From positions 2,437,001 to 2,501,000 of the forward strand of contig LSRY02000002.1 in assembly GCA_001643675.2 (NCBI GenBank): DNA of 64,000 bases, in the 5' to 3' direction. The translations under genes were made by a program, and so were the position numbers. Positions 49,127-60,733 of the stretch are shown in pieces. Every line of letters starts with the position of its first letter. The first letter of the stretch is position 1. Under the pieces are notes generated by a model that was given only the letters and a program-made list of their open reading frames with translations, did no database searches and was not told where the DNA came from. The DNA comes from Monocercomonoides exilis (lineage: Eukaryota > Preaxostyla > Oxymonadida > Polymastigidae).

Positions 49127-52100
49127 CTATGATTTCTTTCGGATCATTTGTGTGATGCTCTTTGTTGCTTGTCCAATAGTTTTAGCAACTGTTATTTCTT
49201 TTTCAGTGTCAACGTAATCATCGCCGAACAAGAGCTTTTTCCTTGCTGAAGTGTTTGAAAGCTCGTGTTCAGCAAATGGGGTGGAAGGAGAAGATTGTGG
49301 TGAAGTGGAAGGGGCAGCAGCAGGAACGACAGACAGAGCAGCCCCACAAGGAGAGAATGAAATGAGTTCGTGTTTGTTCATCAGATTGAGCTGGGTCTGC
49401 TTCAGATCGACCTGCAAGTCTGCCACTTCTCCGTCTTTTGTCTCAGGCAGGGTGAAGACAGCGCCATTCTGCTTGATCCAATGCATCGCTGCTTCGATCT
49501 TCTGCTGCTTCAGGACAGATTCCCACTCGTTTCTTACCTCTTCTTTTTCGTCCTCGCTCAGCATCGCCCAAATCTGCCTCCTCACTTCTTGTTCTGTCTT
49601 CGGCTTGGCTGCTGCAGAAGGGCTGCCTTCTCTTCTCTTCTCTTCTGCTTCTCTTCCTGTCTCATTTCTGGATGAAGTGCCTTTCTCTTCCCCAGCAGCC
49701 TCGTCTTCTCCCTCATCGTCTTCGTCCTCCAAAGACATCAGAATGTCTTCAGCTGTTCGGTTGTCCCCGTTCTCCACATCTGCAATCACCTCTGCCATTT
49801 CCTTCTCTGCCGACAGCTGCGGGCGTATGCCGATGGCGTATATGTGAAGAATCCTCTTCTTCATCCGCCCCCACAACAGAGAGAGAAATACATGTGACAT
49901 CACTGGCAGCGTCTGCGATGGCGCCGCTGCTGTCATTCTCTTCACTGACTGCTCTGATGACTGAGATGTTTGTGATGCTCTCTTCTTCCGCAGTGCTGCT
50001 GCTGCACCTGCTTTCCCCATCCACCACCGCCGGCGCATCTGCCGCTCAAAGTGCCTCTCCTCTTTTTCTCTCTCTTCTTGTTCTTTCTCTTCTTTCTCTT
50101 TCTCCTCTTCTTCTTCTTTCTTCTTCTGTTCTTGTTCTTTCTCCTTTTCTGTTTCGTGTCCATCAGAACTCATCATCATCGTCATCATCATCACTTTCTG
50201 CTGTTCTTGCTGCTTCTTCTGTTCGTGTGTGTGTTTCCGATGGGGCAGACACTCTTCCCACAGCCTCTTCAGCTCCACCCAGTTGTCTTTGGAAACTGCC
50301 TGCCACACCTTCAGACAGAACATGATGAACGGATGGCTCCTCGCACGTGGCGATATTTCAGAGAGGAAGGTCACCATCGAAGAGCTCTCGTTGATGTAGA
50401 TGCGATGCAGGAACTGATAGCACGTGAACTCCAACACATTTCCTTGGAAAGAGAAAAGATGAAGAGAATAACAAATAAAATAAAATAAAAAGAAAGAAAG
50501 AAAGAAAGAAAGAAAGAATAAGAAATATATGTATGCATTATTTGAACACACCTCTGATTCCGTCTCTGTAGAGATGCATGAGAACAGACAGGCATTGTGA
50601 GTATTCGCTGAGATCGCCTTCCATCAGAGCAATTCTGCCGTGTGTCTCATAGACACAGACTGTGAATTCATTGTTGATGTGCTGGATGGTCAAATCCTGT
50701 TGTGATAAAATAGATAATTATTCAATTTTACACAATCATTTTTTTTAAAAGAAAATAAAAAAGAAATGATTTCAATGGAAATAACATAAATAAGCAGACC
50801 TGTCTGATCGACTTCAGCTGCTCGCACACGTATTCATAAGCCAGCTGGCTCCTCTCTTTTGCTCTGCCTGACTGTTGCTCCAGCTGCAGAAGCAGACGAG
50901 CATTGATTTGCGACTCGGCTGTTCGGATGAGCTCAAAAAGCCTGTCAACCAACGGCACCTCTTTTGCCCTCCTCCTTTCTGCTTTCTTCTTCTTATTCGA
51001 TTTTAAAGGAGTCATTCCACTTCCTTCTTCCTCTCCTTTCCCAATCTCATTGACATCAATTTCATCTGAATGTGTCTGCTCTCCCTTCACCAGCACAGCC
51101 AGCTCTTTTGCCTCCTTCAAAATCTGCTTCTTCTGCGTCGACCGCATCATCAGCACAATCAGATCGCTCTCTCCATCAAACAGCTGTTGTATCTGTGCTT
51201 CCTCCTCTTCACTCAGAAGATCTTCTTCTTCTGCACTCTCTTTCCCTTTCCCCTTCCACACCTCTTCGTCGTCTGAAGGGAAAGAGGCCTTTCTCAATCC
51301 CCCGCGCTTCGACTTCTTCTTCTTCTCTGTTGTTTCCTCTGTCTTTTCCTGCCTTTCCCTTTCGATCCTCTTCATCAGCAGCCTCACATTCCTCAGCGTC
51401 CTCTTCTCTGCCTCTTCTTCTCTGCTTGTCCGCTCACCGAATTCCTCCGCCTTCTCATCGCGCGCCTCAATCATCCCACGCCACTTTCTGATGACATACG
51501 AAAACGATCGCATGAGAACAGGGAGAGGACGCACTGTCGACGGGAGAGGGGCAGAGGTGAGACGAAGATACGCCTTTTCGAGCTGAGTGGATGTGCCAAT
51601 GACAGCTGGGATTGAGGGGTCGTCTTCGAATGACGATGATGAATATGAGGAGGAGGAGGAGGAGGAGTAAGAAGAAGAGGAAGAAGAGGAGGAAGAAGAA
51701 AAACGAGATGAACGCTGCTGAGGTTTGGACTTCTGTTCGAATCTTCTTTCTCTTTCTTCTCTCTTTCTCCGCTGTTCAGGTGTTTCCCCTTCTCTTTGAG
51801 GAGTTTCTGCTTGCTGTTCAGAGCTTTGTTTGCCCAGCTCATCCTGCTGCTTCTTTTTGCCTTGTTTGTCTTTGTTTTTGCCTTTTTGCTGATTTTGCTG
51901 GTTTTGTTTCTGTTTTTGTTGATTCTGTTGGAATTTCTGTGAATTTGTGTTTTGATTGGTTTGTTGTTGTGACTGATAATGTTTTGTGTCTTCGTCTTCT
52001 TCTGACTCGCTGCTGCTTTTTTCATCCATCCTTCGACCAAATTCTCTTTCTCTATCCCTTCCTCTGTCTCTATCCCTTTCCCTTTCTCTGTCTCTGTCTC

Positions 52101-53205
52101 TTCCTTTGTCTCTTTCTCTCTCTCTTTCGCCTTCCCATTCTTTTCCTCTCTCTCTGCTCCTTTCCGCTTCTCTATCGTATGCGCGCTCAAAGCGATGCTC
52201 GCCTGACTCTTCAGACGAACGTGCCATCTTTTCTGAATGGGAATTCATCGGAATGAACTCGGCTCTGGAGCTGCTTCTGTAGTTGTTTGGTGCTTGTGAA
52301 TCTGAGTTCAAATGAGCCCATGAGGCTGTTTGATTTTGCTCCCTTGGCTCTTCGCGACGCTCAGAAAAAGGCTTATCGCTAGATGAAGCATCTTTTGCAC
52401 TGTTTTTCATTCGCTGCATTTGCAGTTTTCTCGCAATGTCTGCAGCGATTTGACGAGCTTTCAGAACTTCAATTGGCAGAGAATCTGCACTCAGAGGCAA
52501 TGGTGAAGGAGAAGATGATGGTTGTGGTTGTGGAGAAGGTGATGAAGAAGGAAGCGCTGCGTACATTGTAGATGACACAGAAGAAGGAGACGATACAGTA
52601 AATGGAAGAGAATCAACAGTCAATCTTCTCTGAACAGAATGGCTTGTTTGATGAGTTGTTGATGTTAGTGCAGAATAAGATGATGCAGATGATGAAGAAG
52701 AAGGCGAGGATGGCGATGATGATGATGATGATGATGAGCGCTCTTTTTGCTCCAAAGAAGGAGAATGAGAAGATGATTGAGAAGATTGTTTTGAAGATGA
52801 AAACATTCCAAGAAGGTTTTTCATTCCCCAGTCAACATTACTTCCTTTTTCTTCCTTTCCTGCAGAAAGAGTTGCATCATCAGAAACATCCATCTCATCA
52901 TCAATAACAATTGCTTTATTTTGGGATGATGGAAGTGAACTTGATGATTGCAGTTGTTGCTGCATTTGCTGAGATTGATGAATAGATGAAGTAACTCCAA
53001 GAAGGCTTGCATATGCAGGCGGCATTCCATATCCTGCAAAGTTTTGAGGATAGTACGCATTTTGCATGTTCATTACTCCTTGCTGCAAAGCACCTGGTGC
53101 AGGAACCCATCTGAAAAAAAGTTTTAAAAATTACATCTTAATGAAAAAAGCACACTGTTGGCGCAATGGATCGTACAAAGAAGAAGCGTATTCGTTAGAA
53201 TACAT
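49127..53205 (-). CDS. LENG8/Thp3-type SAC3/GANP-domain protein
   Basis: Four exons (53205-53156, 53110-50800, 50696-50552, 50442-49127; introns 45, 103 and 109 bp with GTGTGC, GTCTGC and GTGTGT 5' ends) give 1273 residues. The first exon encodes MYSNEYASSLYDPLRQQ and joins to WVPAPGA. A Gln/Ser-rich, RS/RE-rich N-terminal half leads into the SAC3 domain in the LENG8 order: LEKAYLRLTSAPLPSTVRP (residue about 524), YEYVCEQLKSIRQ joined by splicing to DLTIQHINNEFTV, YETHGRIALMEGD, YSQCLSVLMHLY, and GNVLEFTCYQFLHRIYI. LENG8/Thp3 proteins (with Csn12) bind transcription-elongation and mRNP-export factors in the nucleus. Two large charged insertions split the domain: about 200 residues before CEQLKSIRQ and about 100 in the last exon. 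The exon junctions fall at conserved sites, which confirms the model. Stop is TAG. Confidence 0.88.
50474..50518. repeat. AAAAT/GAAA microsatellite inside a LENG8-like intron
   Basis: The third intron of the LENG8-like gene contains about three AAAAT units followed directly by seven GAAA units on the + strand. On the coding strand this is a long pyrimidine tract upstream of the 3' splice site. Confidence 0.85.
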
Positions 53206-53685
53206 TGAATTAAATGGTCTATGAGCAAAATAATATTAGGTCGTTAAGTTAATTTCGTTAGTATGTGATAGTTAATAATTATAAAGATATAACAATAAAT
53301 ACACATACAAATGAGGCTGAGTCATTGTTAATTTTTTAAATTGATTGTATGTGAATTGGAAATTAAATTATTATTATATTGCTCGCACTTTGCTCTGTTT
53401 AATTCAATATTAATATAAAAAGATCAGGAGAGATATGATCATTTATTTCATTAATTTTTTTTCCAAGATAAAGACAATAAAATTCATTTCTTAAATATTT
53501 TAAAACAAAACATCTTATTCCAAGTGACATTACATAACTTGTATTTATCTCATTCAATAAATATAATATTGGGAATATTCAAAATTAATAATTTGTTTCT
53601 GTCGTTTCTAAAACTAATTCTCTCTTTATTTATCATTCTATAAGCGTAACTTTAGTTAAGGTTTTACGCCACAAAAATATCATAC
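53206..53685. promoter_or_regulatory. Head-to-head intergenic region
   Basis: 480 bp separate the start codons of the divergent LENG8-like (-) and unknown coiled-coil (+) genes, so promoters for both should lie here. The DNA is AT-rich. A tract ggttttacgcc near 53660 resembles gttttacgcg found before the TmcB-like gene, but two occurrences are not evidence of a motif. No ORF is supported. Confidence 0.5.
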
Positions 53686-54904
53686 ATGCCAAAAAATTGT
53701 TTGCCAAATATTTACATATTATTATTTTCTATTCGTATAATTGAATCATGTTTTTGTTGCTTATAAATAAGTGCCAGTTGAAAAGATATCATTGAGAAAT
53801 GCCGTTAAGCAAGGATATATATCTGAAAATTCAAAGATTGATAATTTTTCTGAAAATAAGAGGATTGTGATGGTATCTGAGAAGGACCATTTGAAGGAAA
53901 AGAAATTACACTTACCAACAAAGGAAAATGACGTTGAAAAAGAAGTTAAGAATTGCAAAAATGTTAAGCATGATTTAACTGTCTATGAAGTTCCAAAATC
54001 ACGTGTATTTCCTTGTGAGCAGACTCCCTTCCGCGAAAAGCTTCCATTAAGTAGTCCATCAAAATCGTTATCAAAAGAAGTTTTAAATCCTCTTGCATCT
54101 GCTGTGGTGCAAACTCCTTCCAAATTAAACAATTTATCAATGGAAGCTTCGCAATCTCCTCTTTTCCCAAGGCATAAGCCAATTACTATTTCAACAGAGG
54201 TTACATTTTCTGCAACTCCATTGAAGCGCAGAATGGATTCCATATTTAGAAATGCAGATGGGGACACAATTGATGCAGATGATCTTGAAGATGAAATTGA
54301 AGAATACGCAAGCGAAGTTAAGAAAGTGAAAAAGGTATTAGATGATCTGAACAGCGTTCAACGTTTAATAGGAAAGGAAGAAAAACGGCAAAAGAGGCAG
54401 CAAGAAATTGAGGATTACTCTAAAAAATTGAGGAATTTATCAGAAGAGATGAAAAGGGCAAAAGAGCACAGGCAACTAATTATGTCTATTGATGAGTCAG
54501 TTGAATGGTCAAAGCCAGAGAAAATGGGAAATCTCGCTCAAAGGCAAGTGACTCCAATGATTTTAAGAAATTCTTTAAGTGAAGATGACTTGACTGTTGA
54601 TACAATATTTGGGGAAAAACTGATGCAGAGGGTCAAAAAAAGAAGAGAGCAGGAAGATGAAGAAATTCAGCGAAAAAAAGATCTAAAAAGATTAAAAGAA
54701 GCAGAAGAAAAAGAAAAAGAAAGGGAAAAGGAAAAGGAAAAGGTTGATGAAAAAAAGCAAAAAGAAGACGATAGATGTATTGAAAAGGCGCCTGAAAAGA
54801 AATATATTAAGATTTCTGATGATGTTTCTGATGATGATTCTCCGATTACAAAGAAAAATGAAGTTAAGCAAGATTTTCACATGATTCTTCGATCTCAAAA
54901 ATAG
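53686..54904 (+). CDS. Unknown coiled-coil protein with many Ser/Thr-Pro sites
   Basis: Proposed exons 53686-53698 and 53778-54904 (79-bp intron, GTTTGC...GCCAG) give 379 residues beginning MPKNFEKISLRNAVKQG. The long frame is closed by TAA just upstream of 53771 and has no ATG until 53870, so a tiny first exon with a consensus 5' site is the best way to provide a start; this part is less certain. Residues about 75-150 contain clustered proline-directed sites (EQTPFREK, LSSPSKS, VQTPSKL, SATPLKRR) as in cell-cycle-regulated nuclear proteins. Residues about 160-230 and 290-340 are strongly helical and charged (coiled coil). I do not recognise the family. Stop is TAG. Confidence 0.6.
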
Positions 54905-55172
54905 TACTATTTATTTTTTTCCAATTATTTTATAAAAGAAATCTGATTTCTATTTATTAAAAAGGCAATCTTGTAGTTGTTAATAGCTGTATGAATTCAT
55001 CTGTCGTTTTCTTTCATAGTTTTTTTTATGGCTGCGCAATCAATTAGCATTTATTTTTCGTTTTAAAATTTTTGAATTAATTTTTTTTTAAAAAATCATT
55101 GCAGTTTTTGTTAAAAAAAAGAATATCAAAAACTTTGAAAGAAAATGTTCAGCAACAAAACAATTTTAAATG

Positions 55173-56120
55173 TCAAATGAAATGGGAATGAGATTGTGAA
55201 ATGAAGCCAAGAAATGAAAAGAGAAAGATAATTCCAAAATATCTCCAAGAAGATGAAGTGAAATGAAAATGGGGCTGTTCAGTTTCTTTCAAGAAATCAA
55301 TAAAGTTCATTTTCTTTCTCACAAATCCTGAACTTTTGAAAAATGGATATTCACGAACTTTCGGTTCGTTTTTCCATTTGGATGTTATGCAGTCCATTTC
55401 GAAATTACATTCTGATGCAAGTTTATAAAATGTATCTTCTGTTCTTCTATGTAGAAGTTTTGATGTGTTTTGTAACTCTCTCTGAATTACAACTTGGAGG
55501 CAAACGTGGCATGTTAAAAAAGTATTTATTGTTCCGACCATGCATGCAAGTTGTGGAACGAGTTCCAGCCCCTGATCTGCCCAATACTGAATGTAATCCT
55601 CTCTTCTTGTATCTACAGCGTAATGGTATTGGTCAAACCATTTCTTTACAATTTCACTATGCTTAGGCGCATGAAGCCATCCGTTTTCAAGATATTTTGG
55701 AAATGGGTGAAACGTTGCAAATGCAAGTAAATCGCCTTGTTTATTAACTATTTCATCGTTAATTTCTTCAAATAGTTCGAGTGAGTTTATGTAGAAAGTC
55801 GCATCAAGGTAAACTCCTCCATAGTTATATAGCAAAAGAAGACGAATATAATCTGATTGATGTTGAGGTATCAATGCAGAGTATTTTGGAGAAAACGTTG
55901 AAGTGTTAAGGTAAATATCCAAAGTGTCTTCCATTAAAAAAACAATTGACCATCCTTTTAAAACTTTTAATGTATGTTGAACAAATAGGGCCACTTCATA
56001 TGTTGGTTCAGGATTCCAATACATCCAAATAATCTTTGGGTATTCTTTTTCTTCTTGCTCTTGAACCGATTCAAATGCAAATCCCGATAGCAAACACACG
56101 AACAAGCAATCTACTATCAT
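55173..56120 (-). CDS. Capsular-polysaccharide-synthesis/GT32-like glycosyltransferase
   Basis: I take the ATG at 56120, giving 315 residues with a hydrophobic start (MIVDCLFVCLLSGFAF) that is a signal peptide or anchor. The core has the family order: YPKIIWMYWNPEP near residue 27, GWSIVFL near 60, then HQSDYIRLLLLYNYGGVYLDATF near residue 90, where SD..R and GGVYLDA carry the DxD-like metal and nucleotide-sugar site. Such enzymes (GT32/Caps_synth group) transfer sugars from nucleotide donors, usually in the Golgi. A second hydrophobic segment near the C-terminus (YFGIIFLFSFLGFI) may be a membrane anchor. The protein is close to usual family length. Its start lies 118 bp from the divergent AP-2 alpha gene, so the two share a compact promoter region. 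The acceptor sugar is unknown. Confidence 0.78.
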   Translation of the reverse strand: MIVDCLFVCLLSGFAFESVQEQEEKEYPKIIWMYWNPEPTYEVALFVQHTLKVLKGWSIVFLMEDTLDIYLNTSTFSPKYSALIPQHQSDYIRLLLLYNYGGVYLDATFYINSLELFEEINDEIVNKQGDLLAFATFHPFPKYLENGWLHAPKHSEIVKKWFDQYHYAVDTRREDYIQYWADQGLELVPQLACMVGTINTFLTCHVCLQVVIQRELQNTSKLLHRRTEDTFYKLASECNFEMDCITSKWKNEPKVREYPFFKSSGFVRKKMNFIDFLKETEQPHFHFTSSSWRYFGIIFLFSFLGFISQSHSHFI

Positions 56121-56238
56121 GGAAAGCAAAATTGGTTGCAAAATACAATTGTATGCGTTATAAAATCAAAGTTAAAAAAGAAATTTTCCATAAATAATTT
56201 TGTTTTTGTTTGAAAAAAAATAAAAATATTTCAAGATC

Positions 56239-59200
56239 ATGGCCGAAAAATTTAAAGGGCTTAGCAATTTTTTAAATGATATTCGCTTTTGTTTGTTGCT
56301 AAAAAAATGTTATATAAATTAATGGCAATATGTGTTGCGTATATTTTTTCTTATATAGGTAAAACAAGAGACTTGGAAGAACAAAGAGTTGAAAAAGAGC
56401 TTTCACATATACGAGAAGCTTTTATAAATCCTAAGAAATTGGACATGTATAACAGGAAAAAATATGCGTTAAAATTAATGTATATCGATTTATTGGGATT
56501 CTCGGTGGATTTTGGTCACATGGAAACTATGGAGCTTCTTCACAGCCCAAAATATTCCGATAAAGTTATTGTATGATTTTTATCATATATGAAAAACTTT
56601 TATAAATATTTTGTTTTTATTTTTTTCAGGGTTATGTTGTTCTTGGTTCACTAGTCAATGAGAAATCAGAAATTATTCGTCTTGTTAATCAGGCCCTTCT
56701 TTCGGATCTAACTTCGCGTCGTGAATGCTTTCAAGCACTAGCACTTACGTTTATTGCAAATTGTGGAAATACAGAGACTGCTGAGACCTTGGCAAATAAT
56801 GTTGGAAAGCTTTTAATGAGTAAAACGGCCTCTAAATTTATAATCAAAAAAGCTTCTTTATGCCTTTTGCACATGTTTAAAAAGAATCCTGATATTGTTC
56901 AGCAAGAGTCTTGGAATGAGCGCCTTGTGACACTACTGCAAAATCGAGACGGTGGAGTTCTTACGTGCGTGATGTCTCTTCTTAATTCTTTTGCAGCTGT
57001 TAATCCGGAAGCTCATCGACAGCTGCTTCCAGTAGTTTGCAGAATGATTAAAGGAGTTGTGTTGAAAAACATGGTTACGGGGGATTACATGTACGACAAC
57101 ATACCTGCTCCATGGCTTGTTGTCAAGGTATTCCAGTTTATTCAACACTATCCTGTAATCGATGAGCCCGAAGTGCTGGAAGATTTAATAGTTGTCCTTA
57201 GAAGAATTATAAATACTGATAGAAGCCATTTTGTGACTTCTAATCCGACGACCCGTGTTGCAAAGAAGCACAACGCAATGCTTGCTGTTTTGTTTGAAGC
57301 CATTTATGCTGCAACTGCACTGCGCATTGATCAGCAGCTGATCAAACGTTGCATATCCCACATGAGGTTTTTCTTGGCCATCAACGATCCAGACATTCTC
57401 TATCTGTCGCTGCAGGCTCTTCAGAGCTTGTGTCCTCTCGATCCGACGTCCACAGGTGATGATCCGATGTTTGTGGATCTGGTTGAAAAGTTGTTGATGC
57501 ATAGAGACATCGTCATCAGAAGAAGAGCATTGGATGTTCTGTTTGAGATATGCAATGAGCATAATTCGGCTGATGTTGTTGCAAAGTTGATATCTTATTT
57601 GGACCAAGCGGAAATAGAAATTAAAGATGAACTGGTTTGCTATTTTTATATTTTGAAAATATATATTGATTATTATGTTATCAATTGCTTTCATTTTCTT
57701 TCTTTCTTTCTTTCTTTTTCTTTCTCTCCAATTTAATTTTTTTTCATAAACGCAATATTTAGGTATTGAAAATCGCAATTTTAGCAGAAAAGTATCATTC
57801 ATCTATGGAATGGTATGTTGACGTGATCTTCCGCCTCTTGCAGCTCGCTGGTGATTCGACTCCGCCTGAAATTTGGTATCGAATTGTGCAAGTGATCTCC
57901 AACAATCCTCAAATGCAGTCGTATGCTTCTGCTGCTGGTGCTGTCATGTTGCGTGAAGCTAACCTGCCTGACAGCGCAGTGCAGATGTGTGCGTATGTCG
58001 TTGGCGAATATCACAAAGCCATTCCGCCTTCTTCTGTGGCCATTTCTGAGATTGTGGAGAGAATTGGAGTATACATTGCATTTGCAAAGCCAGCCACGAA
58101 AGCGATTCTTGTGTCTGCCCTCGCAAAGATAGGTGCATCTACACCTGAAGTGTCGAGTGCAGTGACGGAGCTGCTGACGAAATACACAACATTCATAGCA
58201 GAAGACACGCAAGAGAGAAGTTGCGAGTTTCTATCGCTTTTGAAGACATCACCAGATGATGCCAAAACAACACTGGGACAACTGCCACCGTTTCCTGAGA
58301 GGCAGTCCATTCTTCTGAGAGACCTGAAGAAGAAAGTGAAGGAAAGCGGAATTGTGGAGAGGGCATCGAGGCATCTGAAGGAGGTGAAGGATGAAAAGGT
58401 CGATGAAGAAGAACAAGGAAATGACGATGGAATTGAAGAAAGCACAGCGAATATTCTGAATATGTCTCAAATGCATCCAGCGATGGCTTCGTCTGTCGCA
58501 TCTGCTGTTGATGGCACTCAGCTGAGTGCGAGTGCTGCTCCTGTCGAAAGGGAAGCGGATGATCTGATTGATTTGAGTGACTTTGGGGCTGTTATCAGCC
58601 CTGTCTCTTCTTCTGCTGCTGCTTCTGTGTCTGGCAGTTCCTCTGCAATTGTTGCTGAAGAAGCTGTGCCGAGTGATCCAGCCAAGCTGTTGGAGACATT
58701 ATCAACATCACCTTCACCTCACTCGTATTCCTCTTCTCCCCTTTCCGTTTCTTCAGCTTCTGTTGAACAGGCAGAAGCTAATCCTCAGCTTGATGGAATG
58801 TTCTATTCGCTTTTGTGCAGCGACGAAGGGAAGTTGTATGATGATGCACATTTATGCATCATGTGCCAGCACCAGTACCAGAAGCACGAAGGAAGAGTAC
58901 TTTTGACATGGACTAACAAGTCTGCTGTGACAGGCGAGGCGTCGCTTGCCCAGCCGCTGATGAATGTCACTGGGGTCATCGAGAGCTCACCTGAGCTGTC
59001 TGTTCAGGCAGAAGCTGTCGGGTCAGTCATCAGCCCTGGCTCTTCTGTGCAGCAGAGGATTGTCATCACACAAACACAGCCAGCATTTAATTCGCCTCTC
59101 TTGATGCTCTCTTACACTGTTGGGACTGCCACACACAGAGCAGCTGTGAAAGTGCCAGCTGTTGGGCTGAAGTTCTTCTGTCCGCTGACTCCTCCAAAGG

Positions 59201-59550
59201 AGATGTTTGTGCAGCAGTGGCAGGCTGTGCCAGACAGCTCTCCGATGGCAGTGGCTGACTCCTTCTTGTTCAAAGGAGCCCCACTCAATCCTCAGACATT
59301 CCAGCAGGTCATGTCATTTCTGCAGACTGCTGCCAAGATGCAGCCACTCCCTCAATATGATGACACTCCACAGACATTGTGCTTTGCAGCTGGTGTGTGC
59401 TGTGCAGGTGCTGCTCAGCCGATGCCACTTATGTTCAAAGTGCAGATGTCACCTGCATATGGGATGCTGATGCTGACTGTGAAGGGCTGCACTGCGCAGA
59501 TTGCAGAGATAACTAGAAAGTATGTGATGGATGTCCTGAAAGGGATGTAG
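56239..59550 (+). CDS. AP-2 complex alpha adaptin
   Basis: Four exons (56239-56290, 56359-56570, 56630-57634, 57763-59550; introns 68, 59 and 128 bp) give 1018 residues, against about 940-980 in animals. Each junction restores alpha-adaptin sequence: FLNDIRF joins CKTRDLEE, SDKVI joins GYVVLG, and IKDEL joins VLKIAILAEKYHSSMEWYVD. The trunk (residues 1-600) keeps NRKKYALKL, the basic phosphoinositide-binding patch, and ends at PPFPERQSILLRDLKKK. A Ser/Ala-rich hinge (about 620-770) contains DLIDLSDF, close to a clathrin-box motif. The C-terminal ear has both sandwich and platform parts (GLKFFCPLTPPKEMFVQQW). AP-2 links clathrin to PIP2 and cargo at the plasma membrane during endocytosis. The protein appears intact and functional. 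Stop is TAG. Confidence 0.95.
57697..57724. repeat. (CTTT)n tract in an AP-2 alpha intron
   Basis: Six to seven CTTT units lie within the third intron, about 40 bp before its 3' splice site, making an extended polypyrimidine tract on the coding strand. Confidence 0.85.
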
Positions 59551-60146
59551 AATCATCACTGCTTATTAGATATTAGTGTTTATCTCTCAATCGCCTTGCA
59601 GCTCAAAATGATTTTTTTAGGTCAATGTATATTTTTTTTATTCATTATTATTATTATTATTATTATTAGCTAATAAAGTATTTTTTATTTTAATTTAATA
59701 TTTTTCTATCATTTGGCAATCAAAATTATAAGTGCTAATTAAAATAATTGGCCATATTTGTGATTCCTTTTTTTTTTATGTTCATTTCATAATAGCGAAT
59801 TGATGTTACATTCTTATTTGGTTTCTCTTTATTCTTCTGTGTTTGTGACTCATGTTTTTGTTTTGTTTTCATGTTCGTAATTATTCCTTACAAACCATGC
59901 TATTTTCCAGAGGTTTTTATTTCTATATATTGTTGGAATTAAAAGTATTGGATCTTTACGAATCGTCTGTGATATTTATTGTACCGCATTTATTGTGGGT
60001 GCATTTTTCAATGATTTTTGATTGCTGTCAAAATTGATTCTTTATTTTTTTTTTTTTCATTCATTTTTATTGTGTTTTTATTTGTTTATATCAACAAACA
60101 TCTACTTTAAAAATAATTTAAATTTTTTTATTCTTATTTATCCGAC
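59551..60146. other. Intergenic with (ATT)n tract
   Basis: The 3' flank of AP-2 alpha. A run of eight ATT units lies at 59644-59668, followed by poly-T stretches (near 59767 and 60045). No gene is supported; short ORFs are composition-driven. Confidence 0.6.
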
Positions 60147-60154
60147 AAATTTTA

Positions 60155-60650
60155 GGTAAGTGGGAACAAAACGTACTGTTCAAAATGCTTCTAAAAAGGT
60201 AAATGTTCGTTATCAAAATAAGAAATAAGTCCATGAGGGATATTTTTATTGGTAAATTTAATCTTATTTGAATAATTGAATTGGTGACCCATTTTTGAAA
60301 TTTTTAATCAGCAAAACACCTGTTTTTTTTATCTTTTTTGACAAATAAAACCCTAATCAGTGATTTAGGTTCATATTTTAATTTATATTATACCCTAATT
60401 CACTCGTTGTGAAGGCATTGAAACCAATAGCCTCTCCAAAACCTAATTAGAAATTTTGAGAAATAATATTATTAGGGTTTGATCATAGATTTTTTGATGA
60501 AAAAGGTGATTATTTATCACTTGAATTTTGAGTTGAAAATGAATATTTCAATTTTATTGATTGCTTAATATACATTTAGCGTTGCTTTTTTTTAGAAATA
60601 AAACTCTCTTTGTGTTATTTTTAGAATAGTACGTTTTGTTCCCATTCACC
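60155..60650. mobile_element. MITE with 31-bp TIRs and 8-bp TSD
   Basis: The 496-bp element is flanked by perfect 8-bp direct repeats AAATTTTA at 60147-60154 and 60651-60658. Its left end reads GGTAAGTGGGAACAAAACGT and the right end, on the opposite strand, GGTGAATGGGAACAAAACGT; over about 31 bp only four positions differ. There is no coding capacity. As with the element at 14766, the ends begin GG and the duplication is 8 bp, so the same class of transposase may mobilise both, although the inner terminal sequences differ. Higher identity between the arms suggests a younger insertion. It ends 83 bp before the start codon of the following gene. Confidence 0.88.
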
Positions 60651-60733
60651 AAATTTTATAGCAAAAAGCGCATTTGCTCTTTTATTTCAAAAAGTTTTTT
60701 TTATCAGAAAAACGACGAATTGAATAAAATATT

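Noticed and set aside
7979-53671. Shared promoter motif gttttacgc before two genes
   Set aside because: It was seen only twice (near 7979 and 53661), at different distances from the start codons and not before other genes.
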